The notes under the pieces were generated by a model that worked only from the letters and a program-made list of their open reading frames with translations, had not been told where the DNA came from and searched no databases. 64,000 nt of DNA. Origin: Gamarada debralockiae. Its lineage: Eukaryota; Ascomycota; Leotiomycetes; Helotiales; Hyphodiscaceae. Each line of letters begins with the position of its first letter. The stretch's first letter is position 1. The stretch spans positions 1 to 64,000 of the forward strand of contig NXFV01000488.1 of assembly GCA_002803225.1 (NCBI GenBank), read 5' to 3'. The translations under genes and the position numbers were made by a program. Positions 1-12,076 of this stretch are shown in pieces.

Positions 1-301
1 GTATTCAGCGGCACTGCGCTAGAGGCGGCTTCGATTAGAGGGCATGAGAAGGTGGTTAAGCTGCTGCTCAGCAACGGCGCGGACGTCAACGCGCGACGAG
101 GAATATACGGCGGCACTGCGCTAGAGGCGGCTTCAAGTGGAGGGCATGAGAAGGTGGTTAAGCTGCTGCTCAGCAACGGCGCGGATGTCAACGCGCGACG
201 AGGAATATACAGCGGCACTGCGCTAGAGGCAGCTTCTAGAGGCAGCTTCGAGTGGAGGCCATGAGAAGGTGGTCGAGCTGCTGCTCAACGGCGCCGTGTA
301 A
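1..301 (+). pseudogene. 3' end of an ankyrin-repeat gene, frameshifted, cut by the window edge
   Basis: Three tandem units of 102 bp (34 codons) start at 10, 112 and 214. The first two differ at only a few bases. They encode ankyrin repeats of the type GTALEAASSGGHEKVV followed by KLLLSNGADVNARRG. The reading frame open from the left edge stops at 262-264 because a 13-bp segment is duplicated in tandem (224-236 and 237-249). Beyond the duplication the next frame still reads HEKVVELLLNGAV and stops at 299-301, which is probably the original C-terminus. Ankyrin repeats are protein-binding modules; in fungi such near-identical arrays are typical of NLR-like and incompatibility proteins. The N-terminal part lies outside the window, so the protein class cannot be told. 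If the duplication is recent, the gene may still make a protein that is only slightly shortened. Confidence 0.7.
10..249 (+). repeat. 102-bp tandem ankyrin units plus a 13-bp tandem duplication
   Basis: Unit starts at 10, 112 and 214 are spaced exactly 102 bp apart. The word tagaggcagcttc occurs at 224-236 and again directly at 237-249, inside the last unit. It is not a multiple of three, so it shifts the frame. Confidence 0.85.
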
Positions 302-1059
302 TAAAGTACAAGCTTGCATGTCACGTATATCCATAGGTGGAACCGACTGCCCGCGGATATGCATTTGCTTGTTAACTTAATGCTAGCATTTACATTAATT
401 TTATATCTGTCTTAATCTCTATTTCATAGGGGGGTCTGGGGGAGCATATGAATATATAATGGATCGAATTTGCCACGCACTATTGTAGTACCTTCTTTAC
501 AAATTGACAGTTTTTACAATAACTACAACTGAAGCAGATCGGACTTAACTTTGTATCTTTTCGTCAGCCTAATTCTCGATGAGAACAGCTTCTTTTTCGG
601 TCATGCTTCAACAAATCGTAAGCCCTTAACCGGGAAAGATATAATGGACCGCGTGAACTCTGTCACTGTTAGGTCATCGCTAATCACAGTATAAATCTCT
701 AGTAAATCAGGGAATATTATTGTTCTGACAGCGGGATAACTCCCCCAAGATATCTCCGCTGACAATTACATCCAGCCTAATAATGTTGTCGTGAAGCATA
801 AGTAGATTAATTTACTAGGAGCCCTTAGTGCATTTTATTAAGATTAGGCGATATTCATTAGATCTTCGCCCCAACTTCCACCTCGGCCAATCCAAACACC
901 TCAAATATCATGTTCGTTCTCACCAGCTCCTCGCCAAGCTTCATTTGATATTCATTTCAAATCCACGGATGTGCCGGACGATATATTCGCGTCCTTTTCT
1001 CGCGTGAGGAGTTCAAGGTCTTATTCCCGCCTATGACGTTCTAACGATGATCCCACTAA
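302..1059. other. AT-rich intergenic region, no gene seen
   Basis: Between the ankyrin stop and the promoter of the dehydrogenase I see only short, unconvincing open frames and AT-rich sequence. No repeat, RNA gene or recognisable protein fragment was found. Confidence 0.6.
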
Positions 1060-1074
1060 CCCCGCAATGCGGGG
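1060..1074. promoter_or_regulatory. Perfect inverted repeat CCCCGCA-A-TGCGGGG upstream of the dehydrogenase
   Basis: Two GCGGGG words face each other around a single base, about 195 bp upstream of the ATG at 1270. GCGGGG fits the SYGGRG consensus of the carbon-catabolite repressor CreA/Mig1, and the symmetric layout would also suit a dimeric zinc-cluster regulator. The binding factor is an inference. Confidence 0.35.
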
Positions 1075-1269
1075 TAGAGTTGCACAATGCAACTGTCTCT
1101 GGGCCAGAACACTTGGGATTGCTTAGAAGATGTCAGCCGGAGGATGGGGAGTCGGAGAGGGGAAGTGCATTTGGGATGAGACTTTCCCTATACCCTCCTC
1201 TCAATCTTTTTAATCCGGAACTCAATTCAAAGATCTACAAGGAAACAACACAACCAAAGACCAGTCAAG

Positions 1270-2829
1270 ATGTCGCAAACACAGACTATGAAAGCTGTGG
1301 TCTATCAAGGTACCTCTTCATCCCCATTCCCAACAACTTTCTATTGGAAGATGGAGGAGGGAGAGTAAAAGCTAGTACTAACAGAGCCTCGCAGAACCCT
1401 TCAAAGTATCGATCGAGGAACGCCCACTGCCTAAGCTCGAGCATCCAGATGATTGTCTGGTCAAAGTGACGACCGCAGCTATCTGCGGGTCGGATCTGCA
1501 TATGTATCAGGGAAGGACTGCTGCTCAAGGTGGCTTGTGTTTTGGTACGCACACCCCTTTACCCCTTTCTTCTAACCGACATACTCGAACGAATAATTGG
1601 CCGTGATGAAAAGAACGAGTGCAAGAGGGCTGACATGGCGACCCCCCAGGTCATGAAAATATGGGCATAGTAATCGAAGCCGGCTCCGGCGTTTCTCTCC
1701 TCAAGAAAGGCGACAGAGTCGTGATGCCTTTCAACGTCGCAGATGGTCGTTGTCGCAATTGTGAAGAGGGACGGACTGCGTTCTGCACTGGCGTGAATCC
1801 GTTCGCTCCCTTTCCGTTCCCTTCCCTTCTCTCCCTTTCCCTCAACCCTAACCTACTCCCATCTTGGAGCTGACACTTCTCCTTCTATCAGAGGTTTCGC
1901 AGGTGGCGCATACGGCTACGTAGCAATGGGACCCTACCAAGGCGGCCAAGCCCAATTCCTCCGCGTCCCCTACGCAGATTTTAACTGTCTCCCCCTCCCC
2001 CACGGCACAGAGCATGAAGCCGATTTCATCCTCCTCGCCGACATATTCCCAACTGGCTGGCACGGCGTCGTGCTCTCCGGTTTCAAGCCCGGCGAGACCA
2101 TCGCCATCTTCGGCGCTGGCCCCGTAGGTCTAATGGCCGCCTACTCTGCCGTTCTGCGGGGCGCAAGTTCAGTTTATGTGGTGGATAGTGTGCCGGAGCG
2201 TTTGGCTGCTGCAGAGAAAATTGGTTGTGTTCCTATCAACTTCTCCAAGGTCGATGCGGTGGAAGAGATTATCAGGCAGAACAAAGGGATGGTGGATCGT
2301 AGTGTTGATGCGGTGGGGTATCAAGCCAGCGCGCAGGATGGAAAGAAGGAAGCTCCGAGCGCGGTATTGGAGAATTGCATCAAGGTCACACGACCAACGG
2401 GTGGGATTGGTGTCCCTGGCTTATACGTCCCGTCTGATCCTGGTGCACCGGACTCGAACTCGAGCCAAGGGATGTTGCTCATATCGTTCGGGAAGCTGTT
2501 CGAAAAGGTACATCTTCCTCTTCCTTTCCCCTTCCCTCCCTCCACCCTTTGTTTCATCCGCCCACCATTTGTTCCATCCGCAAACCAACTCAATGACCGA
2601 ATACTAACGACCAACCAAACAGGGACTTACAATAGGAACCGGCCAATGCAACGTAAAGTCTTATAATCGGTACCTTCGCGACATGATCATCTCTGGCCGA
2701 GCGAAACCTTCCTTCGTTGTGAGCCATGAGATTGGTATTGATGAGGCGCCGCAGGCTTATACGAAGTTTGATCGCAGGGAGGATGGGTATACGAAGGTTC
2801 TGATTCATCCTAATGGGCCGCTTTCTTAG
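1270..2829 (+). CDS. Zinc-dependent alcohol dehydrogenase, glutathione-independent formaldehyde dehydrogenase type
   Basis: Model: exons 1270-1309, 1395-1544, 1650-1800, 1892-2507 and 2623-2829, giving 387 residues. All introns are GT-AG, and clear branch sites are visible in several (for example ACTAAC in the first and last). It is a medium-chain dehydrogenase: the catalytic-zinc region reads AICGSDLH and GHEN, the Rossmann motif is GAGPVG, and the segment PFNVADGRCRNC through GGAYGYV is the hallmark of the family named after Pseudomonas putida formaldehyde dehydrogenase. The first structural-zinc cysteine is an aspartate (ADGRC). The enzyme is expected to oxidise an aldehyde or alcohol with NAD in the cytosol; the true substrate cannot be read from sequence. 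It converges on the ABC transporter gene, whose stop lies 288 bp away. Confidence 0.9.
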
Positions 2830-3117
2830 TTTTACTTGTATGCGTATTGGATGATGTGTTGAAAATAAAGGTATGGAAGCTGAAGGAAGTTGGCGTGAGT
2901 TGGAAAAAGCAATGGCAGCGATGATGTATATTGGTAGTTAAATTGTATTTTGCATTGTTCTTTGAGAAGTTTCAAATGCCATGACATAGAGTGATCGTGA
3001 TCTCTAACAATCAGGTACATAACTCCTCCAAATATCCGCTAAATGCGAAAACGGCCGTATATACCATGAACATATGTACATCCATCTATCCATCTCTTTA
3101 TCCCTTCTCTCATCAAC

Positions 3118-6100
3118 TCAACTCCCCGCACCAACCTTCGTCTTCCCCCTCCAATTTCCCCAATGCGCCCTCATCACCTTCAACAGCGTATACGCCAGCA
3201 CCCTATAAACAACCGTACAAATTCCGAGGGCCATAATATTGATAGCCGGATTCGTATCCAAATCATACAACTTCAACACCTGCTGTCCAGTCGTAATCGT
3301 ACACTCTCCATTCGGCAATCTCTGTTGCTCATTACACGTGAACATGATGTGACGAAGAGAGTAAGGAGCCAGGTTGCGAATAGCGTAGCGGATAGGCGAG
3401 AGGTAGTTGACGCCTTGCAGGAAATGAGGCATGTTGATGGAGAGGACGCCGGACATGAATTGTGCGACTGATAAAAAGACCGAGGTGAGGTTTACGGCGA
3501 AGCCTGTGTGCGAGAAGAGCGTGTTGAACTGTTTCCGCATCAGTCAGCACCTCATTTATTCGGTTTCGGAGAACTGGTATTCGGGTAGAGGAAAGGGAGG
3601 GAAGGGAGGAAAAGAAAAAGAGGGAAGCACACCATAATACCCAAACTCTCCCCACAAGACACAATACAAAAGCAATTAAAAAAGCACACAAAAAACATCT
3701 GCGTCGTCCTCGGCAACCCGGCCCCTAAATCCACCAAAATAGCAAACAAAAAACTCGTCCCAATCTCAAACGGTACTTCCAGCGTAATATAACTCGCCAA
3801 GAAAGCCTCTACCCCGTACGTCCCATCATCATTCTCTCTATAAAACACGTCCTTCTCATTCGGATACACAGCGACGTTTTGCAACATGCCAACGAAGTAG
3901 AACGCACAGAACTCCTGAATGAATCCGAGACGTGTTTGGACGGAGTAGTAATCATTGTGTAAGGGTGCGAAAAAGAGTGTGAGGATTATGGCGAGGCCGG
4001 TTACTTGCATTGTTCGCGCGATGAGGAGGGGTGGTTGGCGGCGGAAGTTTATGAATGAGCGGTGCACCAAAATGGGGTATGCGGAGAAGAAGGATGAGGG
4101 TTTGCGGATCAAGGCTCCTAGTTCTGCTGGGGTGGAGATGGTGGTGGGATTCATGGCAGCAGCGAAGTCACCGCTCGACCAAGAGGAGATGAGGCTTCGG
4201 ACTTTCTCCCGCGTGGCTTCTTCGCGAGACGACTGTTGGAGGTCAATGGTTATTAAGTCCAGTGCGAAGTCGGCGGGATTGGTGGTCGTAGGGCAGGGGA
4301 ATCCTAGGGCGTCGAAGTGAGGGAGCATGCCTACTGCATTACCTGCGTAGACTGGCGAGCCGCCGCGAGCGAGAAGCAGCACGCTGCCGAATTGCTTGAA
4401 GAGGTCTGAGCGCGATTGATGGATTGTGAGGACGACTGTGCGGCCTTCGTTTGCGAGGCCTTGGAGAACTTCCATGATTGAGGAGGCGGTAAAGGCGTCG
4501 AGACCGGAGGTTGGCTCGTCAAGGAGAAGGACGCGGGGGTCTGTGAGGATTTGGACGGCGATTGAGACACGACGCTTTTCGCCGCCTGAGATGCCCTTGA
4601 TCATGTCGGATCCAATTAGATTGTCTGCACAGTCCTTGAGACCCAGTTTCAAAAGCACTTCTTCGGCTCGCTGGTTCTTTTGCTGAGTCGTCATGAATGA
4701 TGGAAGACGAAGTCTTGCAGAGAATCGAAGGGTTTCGCGGACTGTGAGGGAAGGCAATAGGGCGTCATCGTCCTGGCAGACGTACGAACATACAGAACGT
4801 ATGACTGAGTCCGAGGGTACAGCACCGTTGAAAGTCATCTCACCAAATGACCTATACCGTGTTCCCGCACTGTTGTGCAAACGGAGAGCCATCGCGTTGA
4901 GAAGCGAAGTCTTGCCGCTACCGGATGGTCCCATAATGACATTGAGCAATCCGGACTGAAAGGTGGCAGTGACGGGATGCAGAATCGTCTTCGTGGGAAT
5001 CTTTCGTCCCAGAATCGACCTTTTGTCCAAATCAAGGGCAAACTTATCCAATCCAATATCGACGGTCCTCATCTCCTCAGCAGATCTGGCCCTCATCTTC
5101 TCTTTTCCAGCTGATAGATCGGTATCTGTACTTCGAGCTTGAGCGATGCTCATCTCGACCCTCTTATACTTCAGCCCAAGACCAGCAAGGGTGTAGAACA
5201 TGACAACAACCGCAACCAAAATAATGATAGGTCGTACCACCCAGTCCTGAGGAAACCCTAGCGAGGACAAGATATAAGCCCCGGTATACTGGGCGCAAGC
5301 AGGATTGGATTCTCCGCCTTCAAGGGGGCAATCATAGAACTGTCCCGTAAACTCGTTGGCACACAATGCCCCAAAAGCGTAGAAGACGTACGCCGTCCAC
5401 TTCAACCACCTCACATACACAGGTATAGTGTTGCTTTGAATGAAGAAACCGCAAGCCATGCTCTGAATCGTATAGCCCATATTCGCAATGAGGGAAGCAG
5501 AAGAAAAGCTTCTAGCTGCTGCCACACAAGTCATTGCGTATGTCACCGCTATATATTGACAAAGAAGCACAATCGAGAAGAAAGTCAGAAACGTCGACGC
5601 CTCAGCTCTAAACCCAGCCATCCAGTAAAATATGAGTGAGTAGATCAGCGGCACTGGGAGATCTTCCATGAAAAATCTCGCCAGTCGTCTACTCAACAAG
5701 AATGGAAGGACATCAACTACATTCTCGTTATGTTCACGATCGAATAGTTGGATGTCGATGGTCAGTCGATAGGTCTCGAATATTAGAATGAGATACCCTT
5801 GCAAGGCAGCAGCGTTGTATAGAGCACCTTCACGACTGCGAATTCCAGATTGATCTCTTCCCAAATGTAAGAATACCCAGCCGGCCATAATGCCCATTGC
5901 GACAGCTTCAACCAGAGAGCCGGTCATTCCCATTGGATCTCGCCAAGTTGTGAGGAAGGCACGGGATGTCAGAACTCTAGTTTGGCGAATGAACGGGGAG
6001 TGCAGAGGTGGCTTCGAGGGGTTTGAGTGATGCACGACTGTCCGTCCGGGAGAAGTCGTTTTCTTTTCAGAGCGTGAATTGTATAATTTGTCGCTCTCCT

Positions 6101-7187
6101 CGAGCCAAGCACTTTTCAGGCGCTCCACCCTTTCTGATGAAACGGATTCAAGCTCCGGAGAGCGATTATCGATTGCTGCAATATCGATCAGGAATTCTGC
6201 CGGATTGACAAATGGAGGTAATTCCATCCCAATTTTTCCGAACCACGGTATGCAGTCGTCTGCCTTTCCTGAAAAGACGGGACTTCCTCTTGCAAGAATG
6301 ACCAGCCTATCAAACATTCCCCAAATCTCAGATCGCGGCTGATGGATAGTCGTTATAATGGTCCTCCCCTTTTTCGCCAATCCCTTCAATGTTCGGACAA
6401 GTTGGAAAGCACTGGTAGCATCCAAGCCTGTTGTCGGCTCATCCAGAAACAGAACACTTGGATTGCTCAAAAGCTGCACTCCGATGCTGGTCCTCCTCTT
6501 CTCACCTCCAGAGCACCCCTTATGCTGGTGGTTCCCAATCCTCGTATCCGCGCATTCCTTCAAGCCAAGCTCCAATATAACCTCCTCCACAACTTTCCTC
6601 CTCTGCGCTTCTGTAGTCGGCGGCGGGAGTCGCAGATCCGCAGAATATCGCAACGTCTCTCGAACGGTAAGGGTAGGTAGTAGGACATCCTGCTGCATCA
6701 CGTATGCGCTCCTTATGCTATTCACACCCTCCATTCCATTGAAAGTGGTATTGCCCCCAACCTCTAGCCTCCCACTCGTCATGCGCTCCGCCATTGTATT
6801 CAGCATCGTCGTCTTCCCACTCCCGCTTCCCCCAATAATCGCCGTTAACGTGCCAGCCGGCATAGAAGCAGAAACCGAATGCAAGATCTGTTTCGTCTCG
6901 GGCTTTGCGCCGCCATCTCGATTTCGTTTTCTGGGAAGCAAGCTCCCGAGCGAGAGGGGAGAGGCGCTGAGGTCGACATTGATAGCAAGATCTCGGACTT
7001 GTACATCGACTGGGTCGACATCGGAGAGGGAGATATGGTTGCTTTGCGCGGTCGAGAGGTGGTGGAGGTCGTGGCCGGGTTCGTTCGTGGAGGTAGAGGG
7101 TGGACGTTTGGAATATGCGATTGGGAGATGCGGATCTTCTGTCAAGTCCCTTTTCTCGTCCAGACCAATTTCTAGATCTTTCTCCAT
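3118..7187 (-). CDS. Full-length ABCG (WHITE-type) ABC transporter, yeast YOL075C-like
   Basis: Two exons, 7187-3633 and 3528-3118, around a 104-bp intron with a TGCTGAC branch site; 1321 residues. The ATG at 7187 (MEKDLEIG) is used because the codon six residues upstream in the same frame is GTG. The order is NBD-TMD-NBD-TMD. The first Walker A (GGSGSGKTT, about residue 119), signature CSGGEKRR and LDEPTTGLD, and the second Walker A (GPSGSGKTS), ISGGEKRR and LDEPTSGLD are all intact. Fungal pleiotropic-drug-resistance pumps have a degenerate first NBD and GCT-type Walker A, so this belongs to the WHITE/YOL075C branch instead. It is a plasma or vacuolar membrane exporter with an unknown cargo, perhaps lipid or small molecule. 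The C-terminal membrane half ends in the short second exon. Confidence 0.92.
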
Positions 7188-10100
7188 TGTAAGTATATTT
7201 ACCACCAGTTTCCCTCCATTTCAAGGCCTCGAATTGCTGGCTCGGCGATTGAGTGGCGTTGCTGAGGACAATGACGGCTTGACCGCAAAGCTTCTGCACC
7301 GGAAAGAAAGGATCATGGAGCCAATGAGAGAGAAAGACCAATATAAAAAATTACATGAGAACGACGGAGAAAAAGCTACAAACCTATACGAAGACATCTC
7401 GCACAGCGCAGCTCGACATTGGCTGGAAGATGTGCGAGTAGTGGAAAAGGAAGGTCATTTCTTAGCGTGTTGTTTAAAGGGTACATCGTGCGTCGCTTCA
7501 CGTCAACTCCAGAAAGAGCCCCCGCACACCAAGAGCAAAATCTCAAGAACCAGCCAATCAGAACTCAGAACTGACCACTCAGCTATTCATCGTTCTTTTT
7601 GTTCGAGAGAAGGCTCACAACACCCATCTCTTCGGTTGGTAACCGAGCACCACAGCCAGCCAGAAGAGGAACTGTAAAGGGGAGCCAAACAGATCTCAGG
7701 AAACATGACATGCTGAAGCGAAGAGGGGGAGGTTAGGATGCTGAAAGTTCCATAAGAAGCGTGATATGATATGAGCGAGTACGGGACAACATCTGCAGCT
7801 TTCTATTTTGCCTGCCTGGCGAGTTAGTTCTCGACATACTCTCTTGCCCTGTTGGTTGTGTTACGAGTTAAGTACCTTCCTCCGTGCCAGCTCGTAAAAG
7901 CTGACACTCACCGCCAAATCCGGCTTGGCTGTCATTAAAGTTTCGAGCTGGCCGTTGAAACAAAAAAATAACCTTCCGTTGAAACGACCGTCACTCCCCG
8001 CCTTTTGTGCGACTCCAACTGTGTGGAGTTCCTAGGAGACGAGTTTTCAGCATGATCCTGCTGCCGTAAGACGGGGCTCCGACGAGGCTGCAAGACGGCA
8101 AGCAATGGGGATCTATTGCGTCATGTCCATCTATTGCGTCATGTGCATCGATTTGCGACGTTTCCATTAACGCTCGTTGGTAATAACAAGCGAGTTTGAA
8201 GCGCGTGTCTCTCCAGCTTCACGGATACTGAAGTCGTTGGCCGTCGCAGGAGTTGCAAGGTATCTTGAGATGATGCTTTGACTTTGCAATTGGTGCGGCT
8301 TTAAACTCAAGTGTGTGCAAATGACCTTGCCATCATGCCAATGTAGTCGACCAGGTTCCCTCTTCGGATTGCCTGGAACAGAACCGTCTCCGATGGCTGA
8401 GTCCTTGTGCGGCCGCCCCCTGCAGCGCGGCGCCACACAATAAATGGCTTTGAGACACTCCACTTTTTTGACTTTCCACTTCCAGGATCCTCCACATGCC
8501 GATATTCAAAGTTTACGATCAGCCAATGACTCGGGAGGAACCTTCAAAACTTTATATCCCTGCTGCTCTTGCCGATCACACGTGAGGGAACGGAGATACA
8601 CTCTCCCAGATGTTCAAAACGGGCTCACTTTTCAACCCCTATCAACTTTGAACTTCTTCAGAAAGTGCTGAAGTTTGGGCAAGTAGTCTCTCCCAATGTG
8701 GTGTGCGGATATGCAGCATAGTTCTTCTAAGAGCCTGGTGCTCCGTCATTTTCTCTTAGAGCCCATCCCATCCGCCTTTCTCTCTGGCGAAATCTGCCCC
8801 GAAAGGTTTCACTGCAGCGATTTGAGGAGTCTCAATCGTTGACTTTTCGGTCTTCTGCCCCTTGAGCATGTGGAATGGGTTCGATTTCTGAAATATGCGG
8901 CCAAGGAGGATAAATGAGATGAAGCCAGTATATTGTTCCTAGGAGGAGGAAGGCCACATCAGCTCTTGCAACACTTGCGCCAATGAAGCGTAGTCCCCTC
9001 GTTCCGAGAGCGATAGATAAATTTTCTATTCTCCCCAAACAGTCTGTCTTCTCCCGAAGAGATGGGGGCAGTCTAATGTCGAATAACCTTCGGCCAATAT
9101 AGCCTCGAAAGCATGTTTCCAGAGCTCACCACCGGAACAAAGCAGTTCGCCTTTGCAATGAGAATTCCGAAGACTGTCTCAACTGTTAGTGACAAATGCT
9201 CATTTCATTGCAATTGCACTAAGCGGGTGAAGGGATCCTGGAACGAACATAAAGTCTTTTCTTGAAGAGAATCAATATCGAAACAAGGAGAGGATACTGA
9301 GGCTGAGATCGCTGTCCACAAGGAGCTAGGTAGTGATAGAATAAGACATGTTCCGAACTCGAAAATTATAAATAATATTTTTTACAAACTCTATTAGTCT
9401 TCTGTGTGTACTCGAGATCTTCCTTGCAAACCACAGGTCCGGAAGTACCTCCGAGGACTTCCGACATACCCAAATACCCGGAAAGCTTACTCCGATCTTG
9501 AATACCCTAACTTTCCCCCTCCCCTCCCAAAACAACCTTCCAACCACTACATTTCCTTGTCCTTGATGATTCCGGCTCAAGAGTCTCCCAGTTCTCGGCA
9601 GTTGAGCCACGTATTCCCTCCCAACCACACGCAACGAACCGAACGAACTCACTGTCCCCACGTCGTCACGCAGCTATGCATGGCCCCGTGCAGGAAAATA
9701 GGCTGAAGGGCCCTCCGCACAGCACCTAATGTGGCATGTGAGTTCGTCCTTGGCGTGCACGTCGTTGCCAGAACTCTGGAATTCTGCCAAGCCTCTATGG
9801 TCAGCCAGTGAAAATATAGTTTTCGTACGGATACGAGCAAGCGATATTAAATTTGCTTCGAGGGTGGCGCTCCGCCTCATTTGCCAACGACGAAACGGAT
9901 TATTAGCTTCACATGACGAAATCGAGTCAGTTCACCATTTTACCACTTGTTAGGAGAGCGAATACGGTCGGCTAATATTCAGCGATGACAAATGCGACGT
10001 TAGGGCTTTCTCTCGGAGGTTAACGAATGTGGGTATTGTGATGTGCATTGAAGTTGGACCCCTAAGTCGGCAGCATCCTTGAGCAGCATGAACTTATACG

Positions 10101-12076
10101 CCGAGCGGAATATATTTCGCACCGAGCAGATACAGTAAGAAAGTAGTCATACAATATGATATCATATCACCCACCCCTTTTTTCATCTCCCCAATCTCCA
10201 TCTCCCACCAATCAATCCCCATCGGGCAAGCAAGTACCCTCCCAAAATCTTCCTCCCTTCGGCTCGCAAATGCATCGCCATGGATGTCGTCTCTCTACAA
10301 CCCTTAAAATTTACAATTCCTTGAAAATAAAATGTTTATGCAACCCCACCCCCACCCCCGCTCCCTTGTCCTCGCTCATTCACTCGCTTGTGCGGCACCG
10401 AAAACATGTCTCGGAAAGTGCGTGGAAAGTGAGGGGGTACGACCCGGGACCAGGGGTGGACTATATCATGTCCGAATTACCGGGATTGGAATCGCTGCGT
10501 TCGAGTTTCACTCCTTGCTCATCCCCTCTTTATTTGCTTTCGCATCTTCCATCGTGCAGCGGATGCGACTTGTCTCTCATCCGTAAAGTTAAAAGGCCAG
10601 GTGCCGATGCGAATCAATAATGGAAGGATTCGCTTCAAATTTTCGGACTTTTTATGATCGGGGAGTGGTCATTGCTGAGTGTAAGCTTTTGAGAGAGTGC
10701 TTTGGGCAATACTGTGCGGACCAGTAGGGGAACGTCGCCATGTCCCGCGGCGGGCGGAAGAGCGGGTAAGGAGGTATGCGTGCATGCCCAGTGCTGTCAT
10801 TCCTTCTCGAATCCACGCAGTAAGGTTGGGCCCATTGGGTAGGTATTGGAGGCCGTGCTACAAATAGTACCTTCAGATTGATAGAATCAGGTCTAGCAAG
10901 AAAGCCCGATTTATGAGCAGGGAGTCAATAGTATTGATGGGAAGGACTCGGGAGAGACATAGAAATGGCTACTTGTGACAAATGCGACGATTGCTGGGGC
11001 TCTGTCGTCCTTACTGACATGGTTTCTGTCTACTCCCCTATTCCCTAAGCCTCGGTGTTTAAGCCTTGCCTGACTCGCTCTCGGGAGCGAAGAATCTGCC
11101 CACATCCAAGCTTGAAGATTGCAGTTAAAAGGAGTCCATCTCGGGTCAGTCTCGGCGCCTCTGTATCACCCGCAGGTTTGTAACGTTGCAAAGTCGTCCG
11201 AAGTCTTGCCGTCTCCGTTCTTGCATCTCGCCTCCTCCGAGCCGAAATAGTCCCCCAACAGCTTCAACACAGCTTTCAGCCTCACTGACACCCTCAAGTC
11301 CCAACATCAATGTCGCAAGATCTTCGCACATCACCACAGAAAGTGTAACTGGAGCGAAGGGGTCAGGGTTGAAAAGCCTGCTCTAAAAAGCAGGTACTTC
11401 ATTGGTATCTCTTCGCAGATCTGCACATCTTCCCCTATCAAACCCAACCGACACGCCACCCTACCCATACACCACAGAAACAATCCTAGTCCATAAATAC
11501 ACACACCGTCACATCATCATGAAGACAAAAAAGATGGCGCGCAAATCCATTTCATACAGAAAATTTCGCACAGCGCTCCGATCCTGTAGATAGATAATCG
11601 CCCGCCCCAAACCATTTCCCACTAGTATTTTGATGAGCCGAATAAAATGCGTGACAAAGCCGCCGCCTAGGTGTGAAATCAAAAAGCCTGCCGCCCGCCG
11701 AAGAACCCTGGAGGGTCACACATGTCTAGATATGTAGATCTGTGTGCTGCCCTTGGTATCAATAACACAAATAGCATAACACAAATAACCTGCCGAGATG
11801 TAGAAGAAGCGTTCCAATGAAAAGATCTTGCTTCTGAATAGAAATCGGTCGGAGGTGAAGGCGAGGGCGAAAAGGCGGAAGAAGCGAATAAAATAACTTA
11901 TAAAAAAGGACGTTGCCGTCTTCAAGAGGTCTGTCGTGTACACGTGAAGGTCCATCCAGGATGATAAATATAACTGTGGCGACTAGAACAGTCCGGGTGC
12001 GAAAAGGGGGTATCGTCAAAGAGCAAAAAGCGAGAGTCGTGAAGTGGAAGTCGTCTTGGAAGGGGGAAAGTCGCGT
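7188..12076. other. 4.9-kb region with no supported gene
   Basis: The first part must hold the promoter of the ABC transporter (transcribed leftwards from 7187). The rest carries only open frames under about 160 codons with no recognisable domain and low-complexity composition. There is an 18-bp tandem repeat at 8111-8146 and C-rich runs near 10340-10362. A non-coding transcript or a fast-evolving small protein cannot be excluded. Confidence 0.5.
8111..8146. repeat. 18-bp direct tandem repeat, two copies
   Basis: atctattgcgtcatgt occurs at 8111 and again at 8129, as adjacent 18-bp units differing at one position (tcc versus tgc at the end). Too short to be a minisatellite of note. Confidence 0.8.

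Noticed and set aside
6718..7341. 207-codon minus-strand frame
   Set aside because: A shifted-frame shadow of the ABC transporter N-terminus.
6358..7677. 439-codon open frame on the plus strand
   Set aside because: It lies antisense to the first NBD of the ABC transporter and mirrors its codons; it shows no domain of its own.
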